Shown: positions 33,020-40,494 of the stretch, in pieces
Layout: each line of letters begins with the position of its first letter
Position numbering within the stretch: position 1 is the first letter of the stretch
DNA from: Rathayibacter sp. VKM Ac-2760
GTDB lineage: Bacteria > Actinomycetota > Actinomycetes > Actinomycetales > Microbacteriaceae
Direction: 5' to 3'
NCBI RefSeq assembly: GCF_009834185.1
Contig: NZ_CP047173.1
Location: 2,170,001-2,234,000 of the forward strand
DNA length: 64,000 nucleotides
The notes under the pieces: model-generated
Told to the model about the DNA's origin: nothing
The model's database searches: none
What the model saw: the letters and a program-made list of their open reading frames with translations, nothing else
Translations under genes and position numbers: made by a program

Positions 33020-34759
33020 ATGCCCGGACCCACTCCCCTCTGGACAGCACCGCCCCTGAGACACGCCGCACGGACCGTCCAGCGGGCGCGGAAGGATCTC
33101 CTCCGCGTCCTCGCGATCACAGCGGCGGTGGGGCTCGGCCTGACCGGCGTCTCGCTGCAGGCGGCCGCGCCGGCGTCCGCCGCCGGGAGCGCCACCTACG
33201 GCCCCGACGGCACGCACTACCCCTCCGACACTCCCGACATCCGCTCCTCGGCCTCGAGCTACAAGATCGTGGACGTCGCGGCCAACGGCCGGGCGATCCG
33301 CCAGGCGCTCGACGCCCAGACGCGGGCCGAGATCGCGGCCGGCGTCGTCATCCGGGTGGCCCCGGGCCACATCGCCGACCTCTCCGCGCTCAACGGATAC
33401 ACCAACGACGGCCCCGTCAAGGTGCTGATCACCGCTCGCGACGGCTTCGAGTCGGTCACCGGCGGCACCTGGGCGCTGCGGTCGGTCACCGGCATCACGC
33501 TGATGCGCTTCGACATCGCCGCGCTCGATGTGAAGGGCGCGACGCACTCGTCGTTCGCCTGGCTCCGGGTCAGCGACAACTGGGTCGGCCTCGCGGCCGC
33601 GTCCAGGGTCCCCGTGCGCGATGTGGAGCTCCTCGAGGTCGTCGAGCCCGACTCGGCGCTGAAGAGCGCCGACTCCGCTCAGATCAAGGCGTACGCGCCC
33701 GACGTGATGGGCGACGTCCTCGTGGCGGGCGGCTACATCGCCCCGTCCTACTACATCGACTCTCCGTACGGCGGCTCGAACCCGCCGCGCCCGCACACCG
33801 ACACCCTGCAGATCGACGGCGGGGGCGTGACCGGACAGATCACGATCCGCGACTCCGTGGTGTTCGCCTCCAACAACAGCGCGGTCATCATCGGCGGCGT
33901 CCGCAACGTCGCGTTCGAGGACACCTTCATCGTCGGCGGCAGCCTGGCCGAGCGGCGCTACCCGTTCCTCAAGGGCGGGGCCGGCTACCCGGGCGCGATC
34001 AACGCCAAGGGCAGCGTCGGCGCGATCCAGGGCTCGGGCGGCGGCAACGTCGATGCGACCGGCTCGGTCTTCGCCGGCTCCCTCCAGCCCAGCTGGGACT
34101 CCGTGCAGGGCACCCGGACGAACCTGCCCGGCAAGGTCGCCCGCTCGGGCGGCTTCACCCTCGACACGTCGATCTCGACCATGACGGCGGCCGACCTCGA
34201 CGCGCTCAGCCCGCGGCCCACGACCGCCTACCTCACCGGCATCTGGGACGACGTCGACTTCTCCGGCGGCTCGACGCCCACGCCGACGCCGACCGCGACG
34301 CCCACCCCCACGGCGACGCCGACCCCCACCGCGACGCCGACGCCCACCGCGACGCCCACGGCGACCCCGACCGCAACGCCGACGGCGACGCCGAGCCCGA
34401 CCGCGACCCCGAAACCCGATCCTGAGGACCCGCAGGGGACGGACGGCTCGGACGGCTCGGGTGAGACCGGTCCGGACACCACTGCCCCGGCCGTCGCGAT
34501 CACCTCCCCGCAGGACGGCGCCGTGATCAGCGGCACGACCACCGCCACCGTCCTCGCGACCGACGACACCGCCGTCACCGCGGTCGCCTTCTACGTCGGC
34601 AGCCTCAGGGTCGGCGACGCCGTGAAGGTCGGCGCCGACACCTGGTCGCTGACCACCAGCACCTCGGGCATGCGCGGCACCTTCCCGCTGACCGCTCGAG
34701 CGGTCGACGCCGCCGGGAACCTCACGGTGAGCGCCCCGGTGACGGTGACCCTCCGCTAG
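33020..34759 (+). CDS. secreted beta-helix-like protein with Ig-like C-domain (paralog 1)
   Basis: 579 aa. Long signal peptide with Ala-rich core ending PASAAG. Residues about 60-400: conserved domain beginning ATYGPDGTHYPSDTPDIRSS, with KVLITARDGFESVTGGTWAL, VKGATHSSFAWLRVSDNWVG, SAQIKAYAPDV, PHTDTLQIDGGGVTGQITIR, VVFASNNSAVIIGGVRNVAF; short strand-turn repeats and Asn ladders suggest a right-handed parallel beta-helix as in carbohydrate-acting proteins. Then a Thr-Pro-Thr-Ala linker (about 420-475) and a bacterial Ig-like domain (TTAPAVAITSPQDGAVISGT). The start is supported by CGATCGGA before ATG, shared by all three paralogs. Enzymatic role not proven. Confidence 0.75.
   Translation: MPGPTPLWTAPPLRHAARTVQRARKDLLRVLAITAAVGLGLTGVSLQAAAPASAAGSATYGPDGTHYPSDTPDIRSSASSYKIVDVAANGRAIRQALDAQTRAEIAAGVVIRVAPGHIADLSALNGYTNDGPVKVLITARDGFESVTGGTWALRSVTGITLMRFDIAALDVKGATHSSFAWLRVSDNWVGLAAASRVPVRDVELLEVVEPDSALKSADSAQIKAYAPDVMGDVLVAGGYIAPSYYIDSPYGGSNPPRPHTDTLQIDGGGVTGQITIRDSVVFASNNSAVIIGGVRNVAFEDTFIVGGSLAERRYPFLKGGAGYPGAINAKGSVGAIQGSGGGNVDATGSVFAGSLQPSWDSVQGTRTNLPGKVARSGGFTLDTSISTMTAADLDALSPRPTTAYLTGIWDDVDFSGGSTPTPTPTATPTPTATPTPTATPTPTATPTATPTATPTATPSPTATPKPDPEDPQGTDGSDGSGETGPDTTAPAVAITSPQDGAVISGTTTATVLATDDTAVTAVAFYVGSLRVGDAVKVGADTWSLTTSTSGMRGTFPLTARAVDAAGNLTVSAPVTVTLR
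34275..34413 (+). repeat. short tandem repeat encoding the Thr-Pro linker
   Basis: Runs of ACGCCGACC/ACGCCCACC-type 6- and 18-bp units encode TPTPTATP repeats between the beta-helix and Ig-like domains. Unit number is likely variable between strains; paralogs 2 and 3 have unrelated Pro/Ala/Thr linkers at the same place. Confidence 0.8.
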
Positions 34760-34838
34760 CCCCGTGCACCTCCTCCGGCACGCCCAAGCCGCCGAGAGTG
34801 CGGCACTCCCTGCACGAGCATGCGGATGCGGCGCTGCC

Positions 34839-34882
34839 TGCTGATCGAGTAGCCCGCGGAGCGGGCGTATCGAGATCCACCC
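34839..34882. repeat. terminal palindromic repeat, left end of HNH unit 1
   Basis: On the minus strand it starts GGTGGATCTCGATACGCC, then the hairpin CCGC-TCC-GCGG, and ends GGGCTACTCGATCAGCA. It is an inverted copy of the repeat at 36302-36344, so the two bracket the DUF222-HNH gene. The inner edge is 3 bp from the HNH stop codon. Confidence 0.8.
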
Positions 34883-34885
34883 TCG

Positions 34886-36190
34886 TCAGAACGGCGGCGG
34901 TGTGTCGACGAACCGCGGTCGGGGTGGCGGGCCCGGCGGTCGCCCGGGCAGCGGCGGCAGCCGGGTGCTGACCCGCCGTCCGGTCGGGGTCGTCCAGGTG
35001 ATGGACCCGTCCTCGTCGTCCCTGTCGTAGCTCCATTGATCGCCATGTCGGACGTGATGGTGCGAGGTGCACAGTGAGACGAGGTTCTCGAGCGAGGTCT
35101 CGCCGCCGTTGCGCCACTCGATCGAGTGGTCCGCCTCGCTGGTCGACGCGCTGCGGGTGCACCCGGGGAACCGGCACGTCTGGTCCCGCAGCTGCAAGTG
35201 CAGGCGCATCTGCGGCGGTGGCACGCGCCAGGTGCGGCCGACCGAGACGACGGCGCCGGTGTCCGGATCGGTGAGCACGCGGGTGAAGGAAGCGGCGGTG
35301 CGGATCAGCTCGCGGGCGATCTCCGCGGGCACGGGGCCGTAGCCGTCCAGGTCCGCGGGCGCGTCGTGCAGCCCCACGGCGGTGGACACGGCGAGGGTGA
35401 GTCGCACCTCGGCGCGGACACCGGTGACATACGTCGGATCCGGACGGTGCGCGGCGTCCGGAGTCGTGCCGGTGATGTCGCCGTCGCAGAGCAGGTCGAC
35501 CGCGGCATCCGCGCTCAGCTGTTGAAGGGTGCGCGGGTCGCCCTCATTGCGGAGGGTGCGGGCGATACGCCGGAGCCGCTCGTAGGCGCCGGTCACTGCC
35601 GGTGCAGGAGCGTGCAGGCACAACGTCGCCATTCCGTCCACATCCGGAGTCACCCAGACAGCGCGGTCCTCCCGTGCGCGGGCGTGCCGTTCGGCGAGGG
35701 GCTGCTCGTGCAGCTCCTCCCGCCAGCGGCTCAGGGCCCGGCGCAACTGCGCGCTGTTCATCGTGACGGCGGCGTCGGACGCGCGCTCGTCGAGTGCCGC
35801 GCGGGACTCATCGGGGAGGCTGCTCGCGGTTCTGCAGATCGCCTCGCCGACATCCCAGAGGATCCGACCGTCGCGGAGCAGTGCGCAGGTCAAAGGCAGG
35901 TGCTCCATGAGCATCTGCGCGGTCTCGAGGCGGCGGGACACCTCTCGCTCGGACTGGCTGTACGCCACCGCGAGCTCGGCGCGGATCGAGCGCTCGACCA
36001 GGTCGCGGGTCTCGCTGCGCGACGCTCCGCGGGCGAAGGCCTCCGAGATGGTCAGTGCGAGTCGGTAGCCGCGATGCAAGCGCTCGGCGGCCAGGAGGCG
36101 CGTCGGTGAGGTGGAGCGCTCGTCGGCGGCGGAGTCGTCGAAGCAGTCGCGCACCTCCGCTAGTGCTGCCGCATCCTCATCTTCTTTCAT
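34886..36190 (-). CDS. DUF222 / HNH endonuclease domain protein, copy 1
   Basis: 434 aa. Helical DUF222 region over about residues 30-300 (AFARGASRSETRDLVERSIR; SQLRRALSRWREELHEQPLA after one change; VWVTPDVDGMATLCLHAPAP), then the HNH nuclease: QTCRFPGCTRSASTSEADH, IEWRNGGETSLENLVSLC, TSHHHVRHG, with zinc-type Cys pairs and catalytic His. It belongs to the same broad family as the mycobacterial REP13E12 repeat proteins. Start ATG 36190 is in a stretch conserved with copy 2 (ATACG/AGTATTGAAGCA). Both flanks carry inverted palindromes. Probably a selfish nuclease; the target is unknown. Confidence 0.88.
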   Translation of the reverse strand: MKEDEDAAALAEVRDCFDDSAADERSTSPTRLLAAERLHRGYRLALTISEAFARGASRSETRDLVERSIRAELAVAYSQSEREVSRRLETAQMLMEHLPLTCALLRDGRILWDVGEAICRTASSLPDESRAALDERASDAAVTMNSAQLRRALSRWREELHEQPLAERHARAREDRAVWVTPDVDGMATLCLHAPAPAVTGAYERLRRIARTLRNEGDPRTLQQLSADAAVDLLCDGDITGTTPDAAHRPDPTYVTGVRAEVRLTLAVSTAVGLHDAPADLDGYGPVPAEIARELIRTAASFTRVLTDPDTGAVVSVGRTWRVPPPQMRLHLQLRDQTCRFPGCTRSASTSEADHSIEWRNGGETSLENLVSLCTSHHHVRHGDQWSYDRDDEDGSITWTTPTGRRVSTRLPPLPGRPPGPPPRPRFVDTPPPF

Positions 36191-36301
36191 ACGGGTATTC
36201 AAGCAGGGACCACCGACACCGGAGCGGCGTCGCGGGCGGTTCGGGGACAACGCGGGCGATCGGTTGTTGGGGAGGAGGCTCGCTCCCGGATGTTCGGCGG
36301 T
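36191..36301. other. conserved upstream flank of HNH unit 1
   Basis: GGAGGAGGCTNNCTCCCGGA and CGGCGG-x-GGTGGGTCTCGATACG are shared with the same position upstream of HNH copy 2, so the duplicated unit includes this presumed promoter region. Confidence 0.55.
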
Positions 36302-36344
36302 GGTGGGTCTCGATACGCCGCCGGGGGCGGCTACTCGACCAGCA
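36302..36344. repeat. terminal palindromic repeat, right end of HNH unit 1
   Basis: Plus strand GGTGGGTCTCGATACGCC, hairpin CCGCC/GGCGG around GGG, then GGCTACTCGACCAGCA. Inverted relative to the left end. A further partial copy (GGCTGGTCGACCAGC) follows directly to 36364. Confidence 0.8.
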
Positions 36345-36542
36345 AGGAGGGCTGGTCGACCAGCGGGGAGCGCCCGGCGGGCGGCCGAGGCATAGTACGT
36401 TCCGCTCGGGCATCCGGTCCAGCGATGCGGCGACCCCGTCGCATCCCCTACGGTTGCGGGCAGGAGCCGTGTTCCGACCCCCACTGCGGGGGACTCATCC
36501 GGGCGGCTCCGTCCCCTCACCCGCCCTGCTCTCCCCGCACCA

Positions 36543-36597
36543 ACCGCCCGGACCGCATCGTCGCGCGACTCCGAGGTCCCTTCCCCAGGGGACCCGG
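36543..36597 (+). ncRNA. candidate cis-regulatory leader, copy 2
   Basis: Block CCGCCCGGACCGCATCGTCG (inside 36543-36567), then hairpin GGTCCC (36575-36580)/GGGACC (36589-36594), extended by CCG (36571-36573) pairing with CGG (36595-36597) across a bulged A. It lies 133 nt upstream of paralog 2. A TACGTT at 36396-36401 could be the -10 box. Sequence differs from copy 1 in the arms but pairing is kept. Confidence 0.5.
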
Positions 36598-36675
36598 TCT
36601 CCTCCGCGCGTCGTGGCGTCCGCCGCGCGCTTCGGGCACCCCTTCCCCGCTGCCCGAACGATCGGAAGACTCCCC

Positions 36676-38301
36676 ATGGCCAGAGCCACTCCCCCCGGAT
36701 CGCCCTCACCTCGAAGACTCCCCCGGCTCCTCGCCGTCGCGGCCGCCGTCGGCATCGCCGTCAGCGCGACGGTGATCCACGACGCCTCCTCCGCCACCGC
36801 CGCCACCACCGCCACCACCGCCACCACCGCGACCTTCGGGCCGGACGGCACGCACTACCCCTCGGACACCCCCGACATCCGCTCCGGGGTCGCCGGCGCC
36901 ACCGTCGTCGACGTCGCGGCGTCCGGAGCCGCGATCCGCGGGGCGCTCGACGCCCTGACGAGGAGCCAGATCGCGGGCGGCGCCGTGATCCGGGTCGCCC
37001 CGGGGCACCTCGAGGACGTGTCGGCGCTCGACGGCTACACGAACAACGGCGGCACGAAGGTGCTGATCACGGCGCGGGACGGCTTCCGCTCGGTCACCGG
37101 CGGCGACTGGGCGCTCCGCGGCGTCACCGGCATCACACTGCTGCGCTTCGACATCGAGTCGCTCGATGTGAAGGGCGCGACGCACTCCTCGTTCGCCTGG
37201 CTCCGGGTCAGCGGGAACTGGGTCGGCCTCGCAGCATCGGCGGGGCTCCCCGTCCGCGACGTCGAGCTGATCGAGATCGTCGAGCCCGACTCGACGGTGC
37301 AGAGCGGCGACTCCGCGCAGATCAAGGCGTACGCGCCGAACGTGCTGCGCGATGTGCTGGTCGAGGGCGGCTACGTCGCGCCGTCCTACTACGTCGACGC
37401 CCAGTACGGAGGCTCCCGTGCCCCGCGGCCGCACACCGACAGCCTGCAGATCGAGGGCTCGGGAGTGACGGGTCAGGTCACCCTCCGCGACACGGTCGTC
37501 TTCGCCTCGAACAACAGCGCCGTCATCATCGGCGGCGTCCGCAACGTCGCCTTCGACGAGTCGCTGATCGTCGGCGGCGGCGCGGCCTCGCAGCGCTACC
37601 CCTTCCTCCGGGGCGGTGCCGGCTTCGCGGGAGCGCTGAACGGCCCGGGCAGCCTGAGCGCGATCCAGGGCTCGGGCGGCGGCAACGTCGACGCGGCCGA
37701 TTCGACCTTCATCGGCTCGCTGCAGCCGAGCTGGGACGCCGTCACGAGCACCCGCACGAACCTCCCCGGCAAGACGGCACGCTCGGGCGGCTTCACCCTC
37801 GATCCGACGCTCAGCTCGCTGACCGCCGCCGACCTCGACGCGCTGAGCCCGCGGCCGACCACCGCCTACCTCACCGGTGTCTGGGACGACGTGCAGCTCT
37901 CGGGCGGGACGCCCACCGCTCCGAGGCCCACGACCCCGGCCTCGCCCGCCCCGGAACCGACGACGGCTCCGACCGCGGCTCCCACGGCGGCCCCTGCCGA
38001 GCCCGGAGCGCCCGTCGACGACACCGCCCCCGAGGTCGTCGTCACCTCGCCGGAGGCCGGTGACGTGCTCACCGGCACGGCCCTCGCGACCGTCACTGCG
38101 ACCGACGACACCGGAGTGACCGGCGTGACGTTCCTCGTCGAGGGCGTCGAGATCGGCGACGCCGAGCAGACCGACGAGGACACCTGGTCGCTCGGCGGCG
38201 ACACCACCGGCCTGCGCGGCACGGTCGCGCTCACCGCCCGGGCGACGGACGCGGCGGGCAACGTCTCGGAGAGCGAGCCGGTCACGGTGACGCTGCAGTA
38301 G
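36676..38301 (+). CDS. secreted beta-helix-like protein with Ig-like C-domain (paralog 2)
   Basis: 541 aa. Signal peptide ending near SSATA, then a short Ala-Thr-Thr repeat, then the same conserved domain as paralogs 1 and 3 (TFGPDGTHYPSDTPDIRSGV; GFRSVTGGDWALRGVTGITL; VKGATHSSFAWLRVSGNWVG; SNNSAVIIGGVRNVAFDESL; LSPRPTTAYLTGVWDDV). Linker rich in Pro/Thr/Ala, then an Ig-like domain (VVVTSPEAGDVLTGTALATV). Start supported by CGATCGGAAGAC before ATG. Exported; likely surface- or matrix-associated polysaccharide binding or cleavage (inference). A clear terminator follows. Confidence 0.75.
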   Translation: MARATPPGSPSPRRLPRLLAVAAAVGIAVSATVIHDASSATAATTATTATTATFGPDGTHYPSDTPDIRSGVAGATVVDVAASGAAIRGALDALTRSQIAGGAVIRVAPGHLEDVSALDGYTNNGGTKVLITARDGFRSVTGGDWALRGVTGITLLRFDIESLDVKGATHSSFAWLRVSGNWVGLAASAGLPVRDVELIEIVEPDSTVQSGDSAQIKAYAPNVLRDVLVEGGYVAPSYYVDAQYGGSRAPRPHTDSLQIEGSGVTGQVTLRDTVVFASNNSAVIIGGVRNVAFDESLIVGGGAASQRYPFLRGGAGFAGALNGPGSLSAIQGSGGGNVDAADSTFIGSLQPSWDAVTSTRTNLPGKTARSGGFTLDPTLSSLTAADLDALSPRPTTAYLTGVWDDVQLSGGTPTAPRPTTPASPAPEPTTAPTAAPTAAPAEPGAPVDDTAPEVVVTSPEAGDVLTGTALATVTATDDTGVTGVTFLVEGVEIGDAEQTDEDTWSLGGDTTGLRGTVALTARATDAAGNVSESEPVTVTLQ

Positions 38302-38337
38302 GCGCATCGCGGCACTGACGGCGAGCTCTGCTCGCGG

Positions 38338-38377
38338 CAGCCCGACGACCGGCGGATCCTCCGTCGGCGTCGGGCTG
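38338..38377 (+). terminator. hairpin terminator after paralog 2
   Basis: CAGCCCGACG (38338-38347) pairs perfectly with CGTCGGGCTG (38368-38377), and the inner CCGGCGGATCCTCCGTCGG part adds further pairing. It separates paralog 2 from the promoter of paralog 3. No long T-run follows. Confidence 0.7.
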
Positions 38378-38563
38378 TCGCTGGTTGAGGGACTGACATT
38401 CGACGGACAAACAGCACGATCTGTGCCACTTGCTTTCCGGTCGGCCGAGGCGGCCCATACGTTACCCAGCGTTGCTCAGACAGCGACGCGGGCCACCGAC
38501 CCGCACCCCTCCTCCGGCGATTCCCGCCGCGAACGGACGGTGCGTGGCGGCGGCCGTCGCCGT
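38378..38563. promoter_or_regulatory. promoter region of paralog 3
   Basis: AT-richer patch at about 38390-38465. CATACGTT (38456-38463) resembles the TAGTACGTT patch upstream of paralog 2; both follow CGGCCGAGGC, so TACGTT may be a shared -10 box. No convincing -35 at standard spacing. Confidence 0.35.
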
Positions 38564-38622
38564 CCCGCCCGGAGCGCATCGACGCGTACCTCCGGGGCTC
38601 CTCTCCTGTGCGAGGGCCCCGG
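38564..38622 (+). ncRNA. candidate cis-regulatory leader, copy 3
   Basis: Block CCGCCCGGAGCGCATCGACG (inside 38564-38587), then hairpin CCGGGGC (38592-38598)/GCCCCGG (38616-38622) with an inner CCTC/GAGG helix. It lies 146 nt upstream of paralog 3. All three copies keep the order block, 4-7 nt, hairpin. Confidence 0.5.
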
Positions 38623-38709
38623 TCCGTCGAGCGCCTCGGGGTCCCGGCCCCGCGGCACTCCGGGCGCGCTCCGTCACCCCGCCGCACCCACCGATCGAGA
38701 GACACCGCC

Positions 38710-40473
38710 ATGTCCTGCACCACGCCCACCGCCCCGTCCGCACGCCGGACTTCGACCCTCCTCCGCGCCCTCGCGGTGACCGCCGCGGCGGGGATCGCCG
38801 TCACGGCCGCCTCGTTCCAGGTCGCTCCGGCCGCCTCCGCCGCCCCGGCGCCCGTCAGCGCCGTCAGCGCTCCCGTCGCCGGGGGCGCCTCGACCTTCGG
38901 CCCGGACGGCACGCACTACCCCTCGGACACCCCCGACATCCGCTCCGGTCTGTCCGGCCTCACCGTGGTCGACGTCGCCGCGTCCGGTTCGGCCGTCCGC
39001 GCCGCGCTCGACGCCCTCACGCCGGCGCAGATCGCGGCCGGTGCCGTCGTCCGCGTCGCGCCGGGACGCATCGACGACGTCTCGGCACTCGACGGCTACC
39101 GCAACAGCGGGCCGAAGAAAGTGCTGATCACGGCGCGCGACGGCTACCGGTCCGTCACCGGCGGCCGCTGGCAGCTCAAGGACGTCACAGGGATCACGCT
39201 GATGCGCTTCGACATCGGCTCGATCGACGTCAAGGGCGCGACGCACTCGTCGTTCGCCTGGCTGCAGATCGACGAGAACTGGGTCGGGCTCACCGGCTTC
39301 GCCGGAGTCCCCGTCCACGACGTCGAGCTGATCGAGGTCGTCCAGCCCGAGTCGCGGCTGAAGAGCGGCGACTCCGCGCAGATCAAGGCGTACGCGCCCG
39401 AGGATCTGAGCGGTGTGCTGCTCGAGGGCGACTACATCGCCCCGTCGTACTACCTCGACGCCCAGTACGGCGGCTCGCACCCGGCCCGCCCGCACACGGA
39501 CAGCCTGCAGATCGAGGGCTCGGGGATCACCGGCCAGGTCACCGTCCGCGACTCCGTCGTCTTCAGCTCGAATAACAGCGCCGTCATCGTCGGGGGCGTG
39601 AAGAACGTCGCCTTCGACCACTCGTTCCTCGTGGCCGGCTCCGTGGCGGCCCAGCGCTACCCGTTCCTGAAGGGCGGCGCCGGCTTCCCGGGCGCCATCA
39701 ACGGCCCGGGCAGTCTGAGCGCGATCCAGGGCGGCGGCGGCGGCAACGTCACGGCGACCGACTCGGACTTCATCGGCTCGCTCCAGCCCGTCTGGAACGC
39801 CGTCTCGAACACCCGCACGAACCTCTCCGGCAAGACCGCGCGGATGGGCTCCTTCCGCCTCGACTCCGCACTCGGCGCGACGACCGCCGCGACCCTCGAC
39901 GCGAAGAGCCCCCGACCGACCCCGGCGTACCTCGCCGGCATCTGGGACCACGTCGGCACGACGGCCGTCGCTAAGCCTGCTGCGCCTGCTGCGCCGAAGA
40001 CGCCCGTGACGCCCGCCCCCGCGGTGCCTGCACCGGCCGCGCCCGCCGCCGCCACCCCTGCGCCCACCGAGCCGGCGCCGACCACCCCCGTATCCGCCGA
40101 GCCGGCGCCCACCACCCCCGCGGCCACCAGGACCCTCCCCGCGCCCACCACCCCGGCCCCGTCGAACCGCACGAAGGCGCCCGTCGCCGACCGCACCGCT
40201 CCGGTCGTCGCGATCACCTCGCCGACCACCGGCGCCGTGCTCCGCGGGACCGCGACCGCCACCCTCACCGCCACCGACGACACCGCGGTGACCGGCGTGA
40301 AGCTCTTCCTCGGCAGCCGCGAGGTCGGCGACGCGACCAGCTCGGACGACGGCACCTGGTCGCTGACCACCGGCACGGCCGGCCTGCGCGGCACGTTCGC
40401 GCTGACCGCCCGGGCGACGGACGCCGCGGGCAACAGCACCGTCAGCGCGCCGGTGAGCGTCACCCTGCGCTAG
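38710..40473 (+). CDS. secreted beta-helix-like protein with Ig-like C-domain (paralog 3)
   Basis: 587 aa. Signal peptide ending at SAAPA; conserved domain TFGPDGTHYPSDTPDIRSGL, GYRSVTGGRWQLKDVTGITL, IDVKGATHSSFAWLQIDENW, DYIAPSYYLDAQYGGSHPAR, VVFSSNNSAVIVGGVKNVAF. Very long Pro/Ala/Thr linker (about residues 420-500), then Ig-like domain (VVAITSPTTGAVLRGTATAT). The linker and the first 60 residues are the least conserved parts among paralogs. Start supported by CGATCGAGAGAC before ATG. Convergent with the ABC exporter (21 bp between stops). Confidence 0.75.
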   Translation: MSCTTPTAPSARRTSTLLRALAVTAAAGIAVTAASFQVAPAASAAPAPVSAVSAPVAGGASTFGPDGTHYPSDTPDIRSGLSGLTVVDVAASGSAVRAALDALTPAQIAAGAVVRVAPGRIDDVSALDGYRNSGPKKVLITARDGYRSVTGGRWQLKDVTGITLMRFDIGSIDVKGATHSSFAWLQIDENWVGLTGFAGVPVHDVELIEVVQPESRLKSGDSAQIKAYAPEDLSGVLLEGDYIAPSYYLDAQYGGSHPARPHTDSLQIEGSGITGQVTVRDSVVFSSNNSAVIVGGVKNVAFDHSFLVAGSVAAQRYPFLKGGAGFPGAINGPGSLSAIQGGGGGNVTATDSDFIGSLQPVWNAVSNTRTNLSGKTARMGSFRLDSALGATTAATLDAKSPRPTPAYLAGIWDHVGTTAVAKPAAPAAPKTPVTPAPAVPAPAAPAAATPAPTEPAPTTPVSAEPAPTTPAATRTLPAPTTPAPSNRTKAPVADRTAPVVAITSPTTGAVLRGTATATLTATDDTAVTGVKLFLGSREVGDATSSDDGTWSLTTGTAGLRGTFALTARATDAAGNSTVSAPVSVTLR

Positions 40474-40494
40474 ACCCTGCTGTGAGCCCGACCG

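Noticed and set aside
34886..36709. HNH protein starting upstream at 36709
   Set aside because: The extension covers the palindromic repeat and a low-complexity stretch; copy 2 conservation begins around ATG 36190/52555.
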